Shown one piece after another: positions 32,275-41,619 of a stretch of 49,382 bases of DNA. Origin of the DNA: an uncultured Eubacteriales bacterium. Lineage in GTDB: Bacteria > Bacillota > Clostridia > Oscillospirales > Acutalibacteraceae. The position numbers were made by a program, and so were the translations under genes. Under the pieces are notes generated by a model. The model saw only the letters and a program-made list of their open reading frames with translations. It was not told where the DNA came from and made no database searches. Each line of letters opens with the position of its first letter. Position 1 is the stretch's first letter. Location: NCBI GenBank assembly GCA_900314355.1, contig OMUY01000083.1, positions 1 to 49,382 on the forward strand. Reading direction: 5' to 3'.

Positions 32275-33450
32275 TTATTTCACGCCGGCGAATCTTAAAA
32301 CCATCTTGTCGTATGAAACATCTGAATTGTCATTGTCGCTTAATTTATAAATGTTGTTTTCTATCCTGATGTTTGTCACCGACGTTGTGAAATGAACGTA
32401 ATCGTTTATCTTCGGATTGCCGATAAATTCGCAGTCGTGAATAAATATCGCGTTGTGTTTTGCGTCCTTATGATTTCCTATGGCGGCGGCGTTATTGCAT
32501 GTAAATCTGCATTTTGAAAATTCAATGTTTTCGCACGGAATCTCATCACGTTTGAAAAGCATCTCTGATTTATCCGACAGGTATACCGGACCGTAAAGAT
32601 TTTTCTGGGCGTAATCTATCTGGACTAATTCGTTGTAATCCACGTCTGTTCTAATCGCCGTGTATGAATCGCCGTCGAAGAAGCAGTTTTCAAATTTTAC
32701 GTTTCTCGATGAATTGCATTCGACGTAATGTGCTTCCGATCCGTTTATAAAAGAGCAGTTTGAAATCACTATATTGCTGCCGTGCGTGAAATTTAATATA
32801 GATATGTGCGAATTTTCTTTTATGTCGGCGTTTCCGTCGAAAGTCGCGCCGTCAATAACGACATTGTGAATGCCGTTAAAACCTGCCGTATTCGGGTTCG
32901 TGTATGACGCGAGCATAAGGTTAAGCTCCGAAAACTCACCGCAGTAGCTGCCGAGAGGTTTTCTTTTTATCACGGCGCCCTTTTCAAATTTAAGAGTCTG
33001 ATTTGAGAAAAATATAAGACAGTCGGAAATTAAATATTCGCCTTTCGGAAAATTTATCGTTCCGCCGTTTCTGAGACAGAAAAGCGCAGACTGAATAGCC
33101 ACGGTGTCGTCTGTTTTTCCGTCGCCCTTCGCGCCGAAATTTTCCTTGACGTCAGCCGTATTTTTTTCAATCGGTTTTATCGGGTCAACAGATTGCGGAT
33201 AAGAAAATCCGATTATCTCATTTTTGTTGCTGTCCGAATAAATGAGAAATTTGTCCCTGTGAAAATTAATTATCGAGTCAAAACAATTTTTAAGGTCACT
33301 GAAATAAGACGACAAGTCAAACGTCTGACCGTTCTGATTTGAAGAGGAAACGTCAGCCGCATTGTATTTTATAGATACTGTTTCGGAACATGCGAAAACG
33401 GCCGCGGCAGCGATAACTATGCTCAAAATAACAGCGATTTTCCTGTTCAA
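32275..33450 (-). CDS. Pectate-lyase-type right-handed beta-helix lipoprotein
   Basis: The product (391 residues from TTG 33450) starts with a signal peptide ending in a lipobox V18-F-A-C21. After a spacer comes the pectate lyase 3/GH28-like entry motif (NFGAKGDGKTDD), then repeated beta-helix rungs with N-x-x-F/I-x-N-C-x-F spacing (ISNCSFING, FENCFFDGD, FSKCRFTCN, IHDCEFIGN). This fold serves polysaccharide lyases and hydrolases, but the catalytic residues cannot be named. I prefer TTG 33450, seven bases after GAGGGAGG, over a GTG at 33495 that has no ribosome site and would bury the signal peptide. Confidence 0.8.
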   Translation of the reverse strand: MNRKIAVILSIVIAAAAVFACSETVSIKYNAADVSSSNQNGQTFDLSSYFSDLKNCFDSIINFHRDKFLIYSDSNKNEIIGFSYPQSVDPIKPIEKNTADVKENFGAKGDGKTDDTVAIQSALFCLRNGGTINFPKGEYLISDCLIFFSNQTLKFEKGAVIKRKPLGSYCGEFSELNLMLASYTNPNTAGFNGIHNVVIDGATFDGNADIKENSHISILNFTHGSNIVISNCSFINGSEAHYVECNSSRNVKFENCFFDGDSYTAIRTDVDYNELVQIDYAQKNLYGPVYLSDKSEMLFKRDEIPCENIEFSKCRFTCNNAAAIGNHKDAKHNAIFIHDCEFIGNPKINDYVHFTTSVTNIRIENNIYKLSDNDNSDVSYDKMVLRFAGVK

Positions 33451-33567
33451 GACATATCCTCCCTCTTTTTTGATGTGAAAGAAATTAAAATTCACATAAA
33501 TTTCCGCGAAAATCTTTGAAAGCTGAAAATTATGAAAATTATCCGTAAAACGATAAATCGCAAATAA

Positions 33568-33596
33568 ATATTATCATTATTCGGCAGATATTTCAA
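33568..33596 (-). promoter_or_regulatory. Promoter of the beta-helix gene
   Basis: On the minus strand, TTGAAA (33596-33591) and TAATAT (33573-33568) are 17 bases apart. Confidence 0.5.
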
Positions 33597-33670
33597 GATG
33601 TATTTTGAATAAAAGCATTATTTTTAAGCCGATACGAAAATATAAATATTTTTTTTATTTTTCCGTTTAT

Positions 33671-33700
33671 TTGACAACTTTGTTGATATGCGGCTATAAT
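33671..33700 (+). promoter_or_regulatory. Promoter of the IIC permease gene
   Basis: A perfect TTGACA (33671-33676) and TATAAT (33695-33700) with an 18-base spacer. The leader of about 115 bases holds no structure I can name. Confidence 0.7.
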
Positions 33701-33821
33701 ATTACCTATTATATTCGGATTCTGTTTTTTTTCATCAATCAATGAACAGATGAATAAATATTAACCGAGATGCTGTCCGATATAATACGTATGGTCGGAA
33801 AAATGAAAGGAATTAAATGCC

Positions 33822-34919
33822 ATGAGCAAATTCAAGGAATTTTTGAAGAGAAAAGATATTGAAATTTCTGTCAAGCGTTATCTTGTGGATGCGATGGGCG
33901 CGATGGCGCAGGGACTTTTCTGCTCCCTTCTTATCGGCACGATAATAAATACGCTTGGCACGCAGTTTGGCATTGGATTTCTTACGAAATCCGTCGCAAC
34001 AGTCGGCGGCGTGGATTACACTGTAGGCGGTCTTGCAAGCGCTATGAGCGGTCCTGCAATGGCTGTCGCTATCGGATACGCTCTTAAATGTCCGCCGCTC
34101 GTGCTTTTTTCTCTCGTTGCGGTCGGATTCGCGTCAAACGCTCTCGGCGGCGCGGGAGGACCGCTCGCTGTATTGATAATAGCTATTATCGCGTCTGAAT
34201 TCGGAAAGGCCGTGTCAAAGGAGACGAAAATAGACATACTTGTGACGCCGACGGTTACTATCGGAATAGGCGTCGCTCTTTCGGCGTGGTGGGCTCCGGC
34301 AATAGGAAAAGCCGCGAGCAAGGTCGGCAGTCTCATTATGTGGGCGACAGACCTGCAGCCCTTATTTATGGGAATTTTAGTATCCGTACTCGTCGGAGTG
34401 GCTCTGACTCTGCCTATTTCGTCGGCTGCAATATGCGCGGCGCTGTCTCTTACAGGACTTGCCGGAGGAGCGGCAGTAGCCGGATGCTGCGCTCAGATGA
34501 TAGGATTTGCCGTTATGAGCTTTAAGGAGAATAAATGGGGCGGTCTCGTCTCTCAGGGAATAGGCACATCAATGCTCCAGATGGGCAACATTGTAAAAAA
34601 TCCCTGGATTTGGCTGCCGCCGATACTGACGTCTGCAATAACGGGTCCTGTCGCAACATGCCTGTTTAAAATGAAAATGGACGGCTCGGCTGTCTCTTCC
34701 GGAATGGGCACTTGCGGTTTTGTCGGTCAGATAGGCGTATACACCGGCTGGGTAAACGACATTGCGGCAGGTACAAAAACTGCTGTTACGGCTATGGACT
34801 GGACAGGTCTTATCCTGATTTCGTTTGTTCTTCCGGCTGTATTGTGTCCGCTTTTCGCGTATATTCTTCGCAGACTCGGAAGAATTAAAGACGGAGATAT
34901 GAAGCTTGAACTGAAATAA
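33822..34919 (+). CDS. PTS-type sugar permease IIC-like membrane protein
   Basis: The 365-residue product is highly hydrophobic, with around nine to ten spans and Gly-rich loops. It matches the PTS_EIIC_2 type (PF13303), recognisable from the start RYLVDAMGAMAQGLFCSLLIG, the loop LPISSAAICAALSLTGLAGGAAVAG (residues about 195-220) and VSQGIGTSMLQMGNI. These proteins look like IIC domains but are commonly found without IIA and IIB, and none is present here, so phosphotransfer-coupled uptake is not assured. AAAGGAA precedes ATG 33822. It stands alone between a promoter and the next operon. Confidence 0.82.
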   Translation: MSKFKEFLKRKDIEISVKRYLVDAMGAMAQGLFCSLLIGTIINTLGTQFGIGFLTKSVATVGGVDYTVGGLASAMSGPAMAVAIGYALKCPPLVLFSLVAVGFASNALGGAGGPLAVLIIAIIASEFGKAVSKETKIDILVTPTVTIGIGVALSAWWAPAIGKAASKVGSLIMWATDLQPLFMGILVSVLVGVALTLPISSAAICAALSLTGLAGGAAVAGCCAQMIGFAVMSFKENKWGGLVSQGIGTSMLQMGNIVKNPWIWLPPILTSAITGPVATCLFKMKMDGSAVSSGMGTCGFVGQIGVYTGWVNDIAAGTKTAVTAMDWTGLILISFVLPAVLCPLFAYILRRLGRIKDGDMKLELK

Positions 34920-35045
34920 TCGACTCAAAAGCGTTTTATTTTCAGAGACCTGCGGCGTTTCTGAATAATCGATTGCCTCAAAACTCTGATTTTTGCGGCA
35001 ATAAAAATTTAATTCGCTCGCCAATTCTATTTCAGATAAAATTCA

Positions 35046-35074
35046 TTTACTTTTAAATGATTTGGTAGTATAAT
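35046..35074 (+). promoter_or_regulatory. Promoter of the D-Asp ligase/racemase/asnB operon
   Basis: TTTACT (35046-35051) and a perfect TATAAT (35069-35074) with a 17-base spacer. A start near 35081 gives an 80-base leader to ATG 35160, which supports that start over the longer frame beginning at 35091. Confidence 0.65.
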
Positions 35075-35159
35075 AAAAAAGACTATTTATTTGTATATTA
35101 CGAATTATCTGTTATTAAAGCGGATTTTCATATTCTATTTTAAACAGAGGATTTTTTAT

Positions 35160-36401
35160 ATGAGACCTTTGACGGAAGAAAGAGAATTTATGCCGGTTAT
35201 TCTCGGCGCGGATATTACAGCCTATTCCCTCGCGAGGACATTTCACGAAGCTTACAGAGTAAAATCTCTCGTCGTGTCGCAGAAACAGGCGAAGATAATT
35301 TCGGAAAGCAGAATAATTGAAAACAGGGTTGTTCCCGGAATGGACGATCCGGAAAAGCTTGTCGGCACGCTGATATCCATAGGACGGGAGTTCGGGGACA
35401 GAAAGAAGCTTATTCTTCTCGGCTGCGGCGATTTCTATGTAAGAAATTTCGTCGAAAACAAGGACAGGCTTAAAGACTACTATGTGATACCGTATATAGA
35501 TTTGGATCTTTACAATCAAGTCGTACTGAAAGATAAATTTTACGAGACTTGCGATAAACTTGACATTCCGCATCCGAAAACATACGTCTACAACTGCGGT
35601 GAGGAAAACGATTTGAAATTCGATTTTGACTACCCCGTAATTGCAAAGACGGCGTCTTCCGCGCAGTATCATTACGCGGAATTTCCGGGCAAGAAAAAGG
35701 TCTTTAAATTCTACAATGAAAAAGATCTCAGACAGATGCTTTCTAATCTCGAAAAATCGTCTTATAATTACAAATTTTTAATTCAGGATATGATACCGGG
35801 CGACGATGAATACATGAGAGTTCTGACATGCTATTCCGACAGAAACGGCAAGGTTAAATTCGCGTCTCTCGGTCATTCTCTGCTTGAGGATCACACTCCG
35901 TCTGCCATAGGAAACCCGGTATGTATAGTAAACGAGACTAACGACAAAATAGTTGAGGACGCGACAAGATTTCTCGAATATGTAGGCTACACCGGATTTT
36001 CAAATTTTGACATAAAGTACGACAGAAGAGACGGCAGCTATAAATTCTTTGAGATAAACGTCCGTCTCGGCAGGTCGAATTACTACAATACGGCGGCTGG
36101 CTACAACGTTGCGAAATGGATGGTAGACGATTTAATCTATCATAAACAACTCGATTATGTAAAGGCCGACAGACAGGCTCTTTTCACTGTAGTGCCAAGA
36201 GGAATAATCAACCGCTATGTGAAAGATCCTGCAAACAGGGCGCTTGTTGACAAAATGTATAAAGAGCACAAGGTTTTCTATCCGCTTGATTATAAGCCGG
36301 ATATGAGTCCGGTGAGATCGTTTTATGTATTCGCTTCACTTATGAATCAGTACAGAAAGTATTACCTTGCGGAAAAATCAGGCGACTGGAAAGCGGATTG
36401 A
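35160..36401 (+). CDS. ATP-grasp ligase, D-aspartate ligase-like
   Basis: The 413-residue product has an ATP-grasp core (about 115-330): KDKFYETCDKLDIPHPKTYVY leads into the central domain, PVIAKTASS carries the ATP-binding lysine, and FEINVRLGRSNYY carries the Mg-binding Glu and Asn. Length and wording match D-aspartate ligases (Asl type), which add D-Asp to lysine of the peptidoglycan stem before cross-linking. That role is supported by the racemase three bases downstream and asnB behind it. Other carboxylate-amine ligations remain possible. ATG 35160 is chosen because AGAGG lies nine bases upstream. Confidence 0.78.
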   Translation: MRPLTEEREFMPVILGADITAYSLARTFHEAYRVKSLVVSQKQAKIISESRIIENRVVPGMDDPEKLVGTLISIGREFGDRKKLILLGCGDFYVRNFVENKDRLKDYYVIPYIDLDLYNQVVLKDKFYETCDKLDIPHPKTYVYNCGEENDLKFDFDYPVIAKTASSAQYHYAEFPGKKKVFKFYNEKDLRQMLSNLEKSSYNYKFLIQDMIPGDDEYMRVLTCYSDRNGKVKFASLGHSLLEDHTPSAIGNPVCIVNETNDKIVEDATRFLEYVGYTGFSNFDIKYDRRDGSYKFFEINVRLGRSNYYNTAAGYNVAKWMVDDLIYHKQLDYVKADRQALFTVVPRGIINRYVKDPANRALVDKMYKEHKVFYPLDYKPDMSPVRSFYVFASLMNQYRKYYLAEKSGDWKAD

Positions 36402-36404
36402 TTT

Positions 36405-37118
36405 ATGGACGAAAACAGAAAAATTCTCGGAATAATCGGAGGAATAGGACCTCTCGCGACAGTCTATTTTATGAATCTCGTAGTAAAAAAGACAAAAGCG
36501 GATAAAGACCAGGATCATATTCCGATGATAGTTTTAAATGATACTCTTATCCCCGACAGGACTGATTTTATCCTCGACGATAAAAAGCCCGACCCTGCCG
36601 TCAGGATGATAAGCGACGCGAAAAAACTCGAAGAAAACGGAGCCGATGTGATAGTGATGCCGTGCAACACCGCTCACTTTTTCTACGATGAAATATCAAA
36701 AGAAATATCGGTTCCCATGATAAATATCGTGGACGAGACCGTAAAATACGCGTCGGAAAATATACCCGGTATAAAAAAACTCGGAATACTTGCGACAATG
36801 GGCACTGTTTATTCGGGTTCTTACCGGAGATGCTGCGATAAATACGGGCTTGAATGTGTTGTTCCGTCCGAAGAGGATCAGAAAAATCTGATGACAATAA
36901 TTTACGGACAGGTCAAAGCCGGCAAAAAGGCGGACACCAAGCTGTTAATGAAGATAATCGACAATCTTGAAAACGACGGATGCGACGCGGTCGTAATGGG
37001 CTGCACCGAGCTGAGTGTCGTAAACGAGGATATGAACTTAAACAGAAAAGATATAATAGATTCCATGGAGGTTCTCGCCGAAAAAAGCATACTTGCTTGC
37101 GGCGGGCGGCTGAATTAA
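36405..37118 (+). CDS. Aspartate/glutamate racemase family protein
   Basis: The 237-residue product is a PLP-independent, two-cysteine racemase. It has GIIGGIGPLAT at the start, catalytic C87 in MPCNTAHF and C200 in MGCTEL. GGIGP with ATVYF is typical of aspartate racemase members. It starts three bases after the ATP-grasp gene with a poor ribosome site, so it is probably coupled to it. In this setting it would supply D-Asp from L-Asp to the ligase, which is inference from order. Confidence 0.9.
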   Translation: MDENRKILGIIGGIGPLATVYFMNLVVKKTKADKDQDHIPMIVLNDTLIPDRTDFILDDKKPDPAVRMISDAKKLEENGADVIVMPCNTAHFFYDEISKEISVPMINIVDETVKYASENIPGIKKLGILATMGTVYSGSYRRCCDKYGLECVVPSEEDQKNLMTIIYGQVKAGKKADTKLLMKIIDNLENDGCDAVVMGCTELSVVNEDMNLNRKDIIDSMEVLAEKSILACGGRLN

Positions 37119-37145
37119 AATAAATTTTATCGGAGAGAAAATAAT

Positions 37146-38996
37146 ATGTGCGGATTTGTAGGCTTTATCAACGATATTGCCGATATTGAAAAAAACAACG
37201 CCGAAGTAAAGGCGATGGCTGACAGAATAATCCACAGAGGTCCCGATATGGACGACATCTATGTGGACGAAAATGTATCATTAGGTTTCCGCCGGCTTTC
37301 AATTATAGATCTCGAGGGCGGTTCGCAGCCAATTTACAACGAGGACAGAACTTTGGTTCTTGTTTTCAACGGCGAAATTTACAACTATAAAGAAATCAGA
37401 AAAGAGCTTGTTGAAAAAGGCCACAAATTCTATACCGACACGGATTCAGAGGTTCTCGTCCACGGCTACGAGGAATACGGGGCTGATCTTCCGAAAAAAC
37501 TCAGAGGAATGTTCGCTTTTGTCATCTGGGACAAGACTAAAAAGAAACTTTTCGGAGCGAGAGACATATTCGGAATCAAACCGTTTTTCTACTACATAAA
37601 AGACGGGAATTTTCTTTTCGCAAGCGAGATAAAGGCGTTCCTCTCAAATCCGAGATTCGACAAGGAGTTCAACGAGGACAGACTTCCCGAATATCTTTCG
37701 TTTGAGTATGTTCCTTCAAGGGAAACTTTGTTCAAACATGTCTACAAACTTGCGCCGGCGAGCTGTTTCACCTATGAAAACGGAAATTTCCGTGAGATGA
37801 AATACTACAACATGCGGTACCATGTAGACGAAAGCAAGACTCTCGATGAATGGCAGGATATAATTTCCGAAACATTCAGGGATTCGTGCGCCGTTCACTC
37901 TATTGCGGACGTCGAGGTAGGCGGATTTTTGTCATCGGGCGTTGACTCGTCCTACGCCGTAAAGGAAATGTCCCTTAGAAACGACGTAAAGACGTTTTCC
38001 GTTGGATACGAAGAGGAAAAATATTCCGAGCTCAAATACGCTCAGGATTTCGCAAAGACTATAGGAGTCGAAAATTACGCCAAGAAAATTTCCGCGGATG
38101 AATTTTTTGACGCCGCTCCGCTAGTCCAGTACCATATGGACGAGCCGCTTCCGAATCCTTCGGCAATATCGCTTTATTTCCTCGCAAAAATGGCGTCTGA
38201 ACATGTAAAGGTAGTTTTGTCGGGTGAGGGCGCCGACGAGCTTTTCGGCGGCTATCACTATTACATGGATCCTCTGTATTTTGAAAAATATCAGACCGAA
38301 GTGCCGTATATACTCAGAAAAGGTCTTGCCGACGCCGTTAAGCCTCTTCCTTTTTTCCACGGAAAGAGGTTTTTGACGAGAGGCGCCATGCCGCTTGAGG
38401 AATATTATATCAGAAACAATTACAATTTTACTTTTGACGAAAGAAAGCTTGTGATGAAATTCGGATGCGGCGCTCCCGACCCGGCTGTATTTACGGCTCC
38501 TTATTTCGGCGAATGCAAAGGGCTTGACGATGTAACGAGAATGCAGTATGTCGATATGCAGACGTGGCTCTGCCAGGATATTCTTGTAAAAGCCGACAGG
38601 ATGTCAATGGCAAATTCACTTGAACTCAGAGTTCCGTTCCTCGACAGGGAAATGCTGAACGTCGCTCTTTCTATCCCTGCCAAATACAGAGTATCAAAGA
38701 CAAAAGCGAAAATAGCGCTGAGAGGTGCGGCGCTTAAACAAGTTCCCGAAAAAGTGGCGTCAATGCCGAAAACGGGTTTTTTGACTCCGTTAAACGACTG
38801 GCTGAAAAGAGATAAATTCTACGGCGAGGTCAAAGATGAATTTAATTCCTCCGAAGCAGACGAATTTTTCAATATTGAATATATCAATAAGCTTCTTGAC
38901 GACCACAGAGAGGGAAAAGCGAAAAATATGAAGAGGATTTGGTCGGTCTACTCATTCCTCCTCTGGTACAGAAGATATTTTATTGAGGAAAAATGA
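37146..38996 (+). CDS. asnB: Glutamine-dependent asparagine synthetase (AsnB family)
   Basis: The 616-residue product has the class II glutaminase domain with nucleophile Cys2 (MCGFVGF), and the synthetase domain with the PP-loop SSGVDSSY and LSGEGADELFGGY. It converts Asp to Asn using glutamine and ATP. In lactic acid bacteria an AsnH-type member next to D-Asp ligase amidates the D-Asp of the cross-bridge to D-Asn, so its location here raises that possibility over plain Asn supply. GGAGAG precedes the ATG. Its stop overlaps the next start by four bases (ATGA). Confidence 0.93.
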   Translation: MCGFVGFINDIADIEKNNAEVKAMADRIIHRGPDMDDIYVDENVSLGFRRLSIIDLEGGSQPIYNEDRTLVLVFNGEIYNYKEIRKELVEKGHKFYTDTDSEVLVHGYEEYGADLPKKLRGMFAFVIWDKTKKKLFGARDIFGIKPFFYYIKDGNFLFASEIKAFLSNPRFDKEFNEDRLPEYLSFEYVPSRETLFKHVYKLAPASCFTYENGNFREMKYYNMRYHVDESKTLDEWQDIISETFRDSCAVHSIADVEVGGFLSSGVDSSYAVKEMSLRNDVKTFSVGYEEEKYSELKYAQDFAKTIGVENYAKKISADEFFDAAPLVQYHMDEPLPNPSAISLYFLAKMASEHVKVVLSGEGADELFGGYHYYMDPLYFEKYQTEVPYILRKGLADAVKPLPFFHGKRFLTRGAMPLEEYYIRNNYNFTFDERKLVMKFGCGAPDPAVFTAPYFGECKGLDDVTRMQYVDMQTWLCQDILVKADRMSMANSLELRVPFLDREMLNVALSIPAKYRVSKTKAKIALRGAALKQVPEKVASMPKTGFLTPLNDWLKRDKFYGEVKDEFNSSEADEFFNIEYINKLLDDHREGKAKNMKRIWSVYSFLLWYRRYFIEEK

Positions 38997-40231
38997 TTAA
39001 CAGCGAAAGCAATTTAAAAGATTTCATACCGAAAGTAAGGTTTGCGGTCTTTTCCGATGTCCATACGAGAAAAAACGCCGATTGCGTTCAGCTCGAAAGG
39101 CTTAAAACAGGACTTGAGGACGCATATTATTTCGCCCGCTCAAACAAAAAATACAAAAAGCTTGACGCTTTGTTTTTTGACGGCGATTTTGTCGACTCGG
39201 GAGCGGAAGAAGAATTTGAAAATTTCACGGAAGTAATAAAAAATCACGTTGACAAAAACGAGACTTCTGTCGTATGCAATATGGCGTCCCACGAATACGG
39301 CGCCGAAGGCAAGGAAAAAGCGGAGGAAAAACTCAGAAGATATTTAAAGCAGGAACCGAACAGGCATCTCAAAATTAACGGATTTCACTTTATTTCTGTT
39401 TCCTGCGAAAATCACTGCAGGTTTTCGGACGTTCAATTTGATTTTGCCAGGAAATATTTAGATGAGGCGTTTGAGGAAAATCCGAAAAAACCGATATTTT
39501 TCTTTCAGCATCCGCATATAACGGGGACTGTGTACGGCTCCGTATTATGGGGTGACGAAGATTTTTATCCGATACTTATGAATTATCCGCAGGTTGTGGA
39601 TTTTTCCGGTCATTCCCACGCGCCGATAAACGACCCGAGGTCAATTTATCAAAAATATTTCACTCTCCACGGAACAGGGACGCTTTCTCATTTGGCGCAG
39701 GACGAGTTTGACAAGGAAGGAGGAATACATCCGTCGGACAACAAGACTGCCGCCCAGTTTTTAATTGTCGAGGCTGACGAAAACGGAAAAACGGTCATAT
39801 ACCCGTACGACATTATCACCCGCAAGGTTTTTGACTGCGGTCCGAGAGTAATCGAAAGACCTTGGGACATTTCTTCTTATATATATACTGATGAAAGGTA
39901 TAAAAATCCGGAGACGCCGTATTTTGACGACGGCGAAAAAATAAATGTCGAAAAAACTGAAAACGGAATAAAAGTTTCGTTTAAGCAGGCAAAATCCAAG
40001 TCGGAGAGAATAAATTTTTACATAGTTACGGTAAAAAGAGCCGAAGATAATGCGGTAGTCAGAAGAATTTCATTTTGGTCAGACTATTATTTAAACGATA
40101 TGCCCGAAACGGTTGAAAAAGATATAACGCTCGGAAAAAACATAAAAGGCAAATTGATTGTAGAGGCCGAGGCGGAGGGCTTCTGGCACAATGTTTCGTC
40201 TGACAAATTATCCGCCGAAACAGAAATATAA
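38993..40231 (+). CDS. Calcineurin-like metallophosphoesterase, copy 1
   Basis: The 412-residue product has a phosphoesterase domain (about 15-215) with D22-x-H24 (SDVH), D65 (GDFVDSG), H173 (QHPH) and H207/H209 (GHSH). The usual GNH[D/E] is replaced by A98-S-H-E101, so the Asn metal ligand is missing. The C-terminal half (about 230-412) is a beta-rich domain with RISFWSDYY and EAEGFWHN. There is no signal peptide, so it should be cytoplasmic. It overlaps asnB by four bases, tying it to the D-Asp cluster. The next gene is a clear paralogue. The substrate is unknown. Confidence 0.85.
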   Translation: MINSESNLKDFIPKVRFAVFSDVHTRKNADCVQLERLKTGLEDAYYFARSNKKYKKLDALFFDGDFVDSGAEEEFENFTEVIKNHVDKNETSVVCNMASHEYGAEGKEKAEEKLRRYLKQEPNRHLKINGFHFISVSCENHCRFSDVQFDFARKYLDEAFEENPKKPIFFFQHPHITGTVYGSVLWGDEDFYPILMNYPQVVDFSGHSHAPINDPRSIYQKYFTLHGTGTLSHLAQDEFDKEGGIHPSDNKTAAQFLIVEADENGKTVIYPYDIITRKVFDCGPRVIERPWDISSYIYTDERYKNPETPYFDDGEKINVEKTENGIKVSFKQAKSKSERINFYIVTVKRAEDNAVVRRISFWSDYYLNDMPETVEKDITLGKNIKGKLIVEAEAEGFWHNVSSDKLSAETEI

Positions 40232-40265
40232 AATAATAAAATTTAATGTATAGGAGATTAAATTC

Positions 40266-41486
40266 ATGGACAACACTTTCACACCTGCCGTGAGATTCGC
40301 GGTATTGAGCGACATTCACATAAAGGACGACCCGGAATGCAGAGAAATGAAAAGGCTCGACGAGGGTTTGAGATACGCGTACAGATACGCCCGTTCGTCG
40401 AAAACATACAATAAGCTTGACGCCGCATTTTTCGTAGGCGATTTTACTAACTCCGGACATGATAAGGAGTTTGAGAACATCGCATCGGTTCTCAATCGCT
40501 CCATAAATTTTGACGAGACAAAGCTTTATCTGTCTCTCGCCAGCCACGACAGGCACTGCGATGATGACGGCAGCGAGGAAAATTCCGACAATTACTTAAT
40601 GAAATATTTCGGTGTTGAGCCGGATATCCACACGGTAATAAACGGCTTTCATTTTATATCGGTTTCATGCGACAACCATTGCCGTTTTTCCGACGACAGG
40701 AAAGCTTTCGCCGAAAAAGCTTTAAAAGAATCGAGAGACGACGATCCGAAAAAACCGATATTTTTCTTTCAGCATCCTCATATAAACGGAACCGTATACG
40801 GTTCGGTGCTTTGGGGAGACGATGATTTATACCCTATACTTGAAAATTATCCTCAGGTAGTCGATTTTTCAGGTCATTCTCATGCTCCGATAAACGACCC
40901 GAGGTCAATTCATCAAAAACATTTTACAAGCCATGGAACAGGTTCTCTTTCGTATTTCGAGCTTGACGAGTTTGATAAATACTACGGAACAATTCCGCCC
41001 GACAGAGAAAAGTGCGCTCAGTTTCTTATTGTCGAGGCCGATAAAAACGGAAAAACCGTAATAAAGCCCTTTGATATTTTGACGCAGAATTTCTTTACCT
41101 GCGGTGACAGAGTTATAGAAACTCCGTGGGATCCCGATTCGTTTACATATACCGACGAAAGGTATCACAATCCGGAAAGACCTCATTTCAAAGAAAATAC
41201 CGCGATAAATATCAAACGTTCCGGCGGAAAAATAACGATAGAATTTGAACAGGCCGTTTCCGAGACCGAGAGAGTAAACAGCTACACTATGACGGTAAGA
41301 AGAAAATCCGATTCGGTTATTGTCAAGCGCATTTCGTTCTGGTCGGGCTACTACCTTTACAACATGCCGCCGCTTGCCTCAGCCGAAATAGAGCTTGAAC
41401 AGGGCGAGTACAATGTTGAAATCGAAGCGGAGGGATTCTGGCACAATAAGTCAGACAACAGACTGCGTTTTACTCTTAACGTTTGA
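40266..41486 (+). CDS. Calcineurin-like metallophosphoesterase, copy 2
   Basis: The 406-residue product is a tandem paralogue of the preceding gene, sharing FFQHPHI-GTVYGSVLWGD, YPQVVDFSGHSHAPINDPRSI and the C-terminal RISFWSGYY and EAEGFWHN words. The metal motifs are D16-x-H18 (SDIH), D59 (GDFTNSG), A92-S-H-D95 in place of GNHD, and GHSH. There is no signal peptide. Its own AGGAG lies 34 bases after copy 1, and it ends the operon as I read it. The shared ASH[ED] change suggests a subfamily feature rather than an inactivating accident. Confidence 0.85.
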   Translation: MDNTFTPAVRFAVLSDIHIKDDPECREMKRLDEGLRYAYRYARSSKTYNKLDAAFFVGDFTNSGHDKEFENIASVLNRSINFDETKLYLSLASHDRHCDDDGSEENSDNYLMKYFGVEPDIHTVINGFHFISVSCDNHCRFSDDRKAFAEKALKESRDDDPKKPIFFFQHPHINGTVYGSVLWGDDDLYPILENYPQVVDFSGHSHAPINDPRSIHQKHFTSHGTGSLSYFELDEFDKYYGTIPPDREKCAQFLIVEADKNGKTVIKPFDILTQNFFTCGDRVIETPWDPDSFTYTDERYHNPERPHFKENTAINIKRSGGKITIEFEQAVSETERVNSYTMTVRRKSDSVIVKRISFWSGYYLYNMPPLASAEIELEQGEYNVEIEAEGFWHNKSDNRLRFTLNV

Positions 41487-41619
41487 TAAAATCCATACAT
41501 GTCAGAAAAATTTGAGGATCCGAATACGATTCTCAATCCTAAAATCGCAAGTTTTTGGCTTCTGCCGCATTAAACGGGAGCCGAGCGGATATTCCGCCCT
41601 AATTACATAAAGGAAAGAA

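Noticed and set aside
32104-32298. 64-codon plus-strand ORF in the gap beside the DMT gene
   Set aside because: No ribosome site, runs across the terminator of the beta-helix gene and has no recognisable domain.
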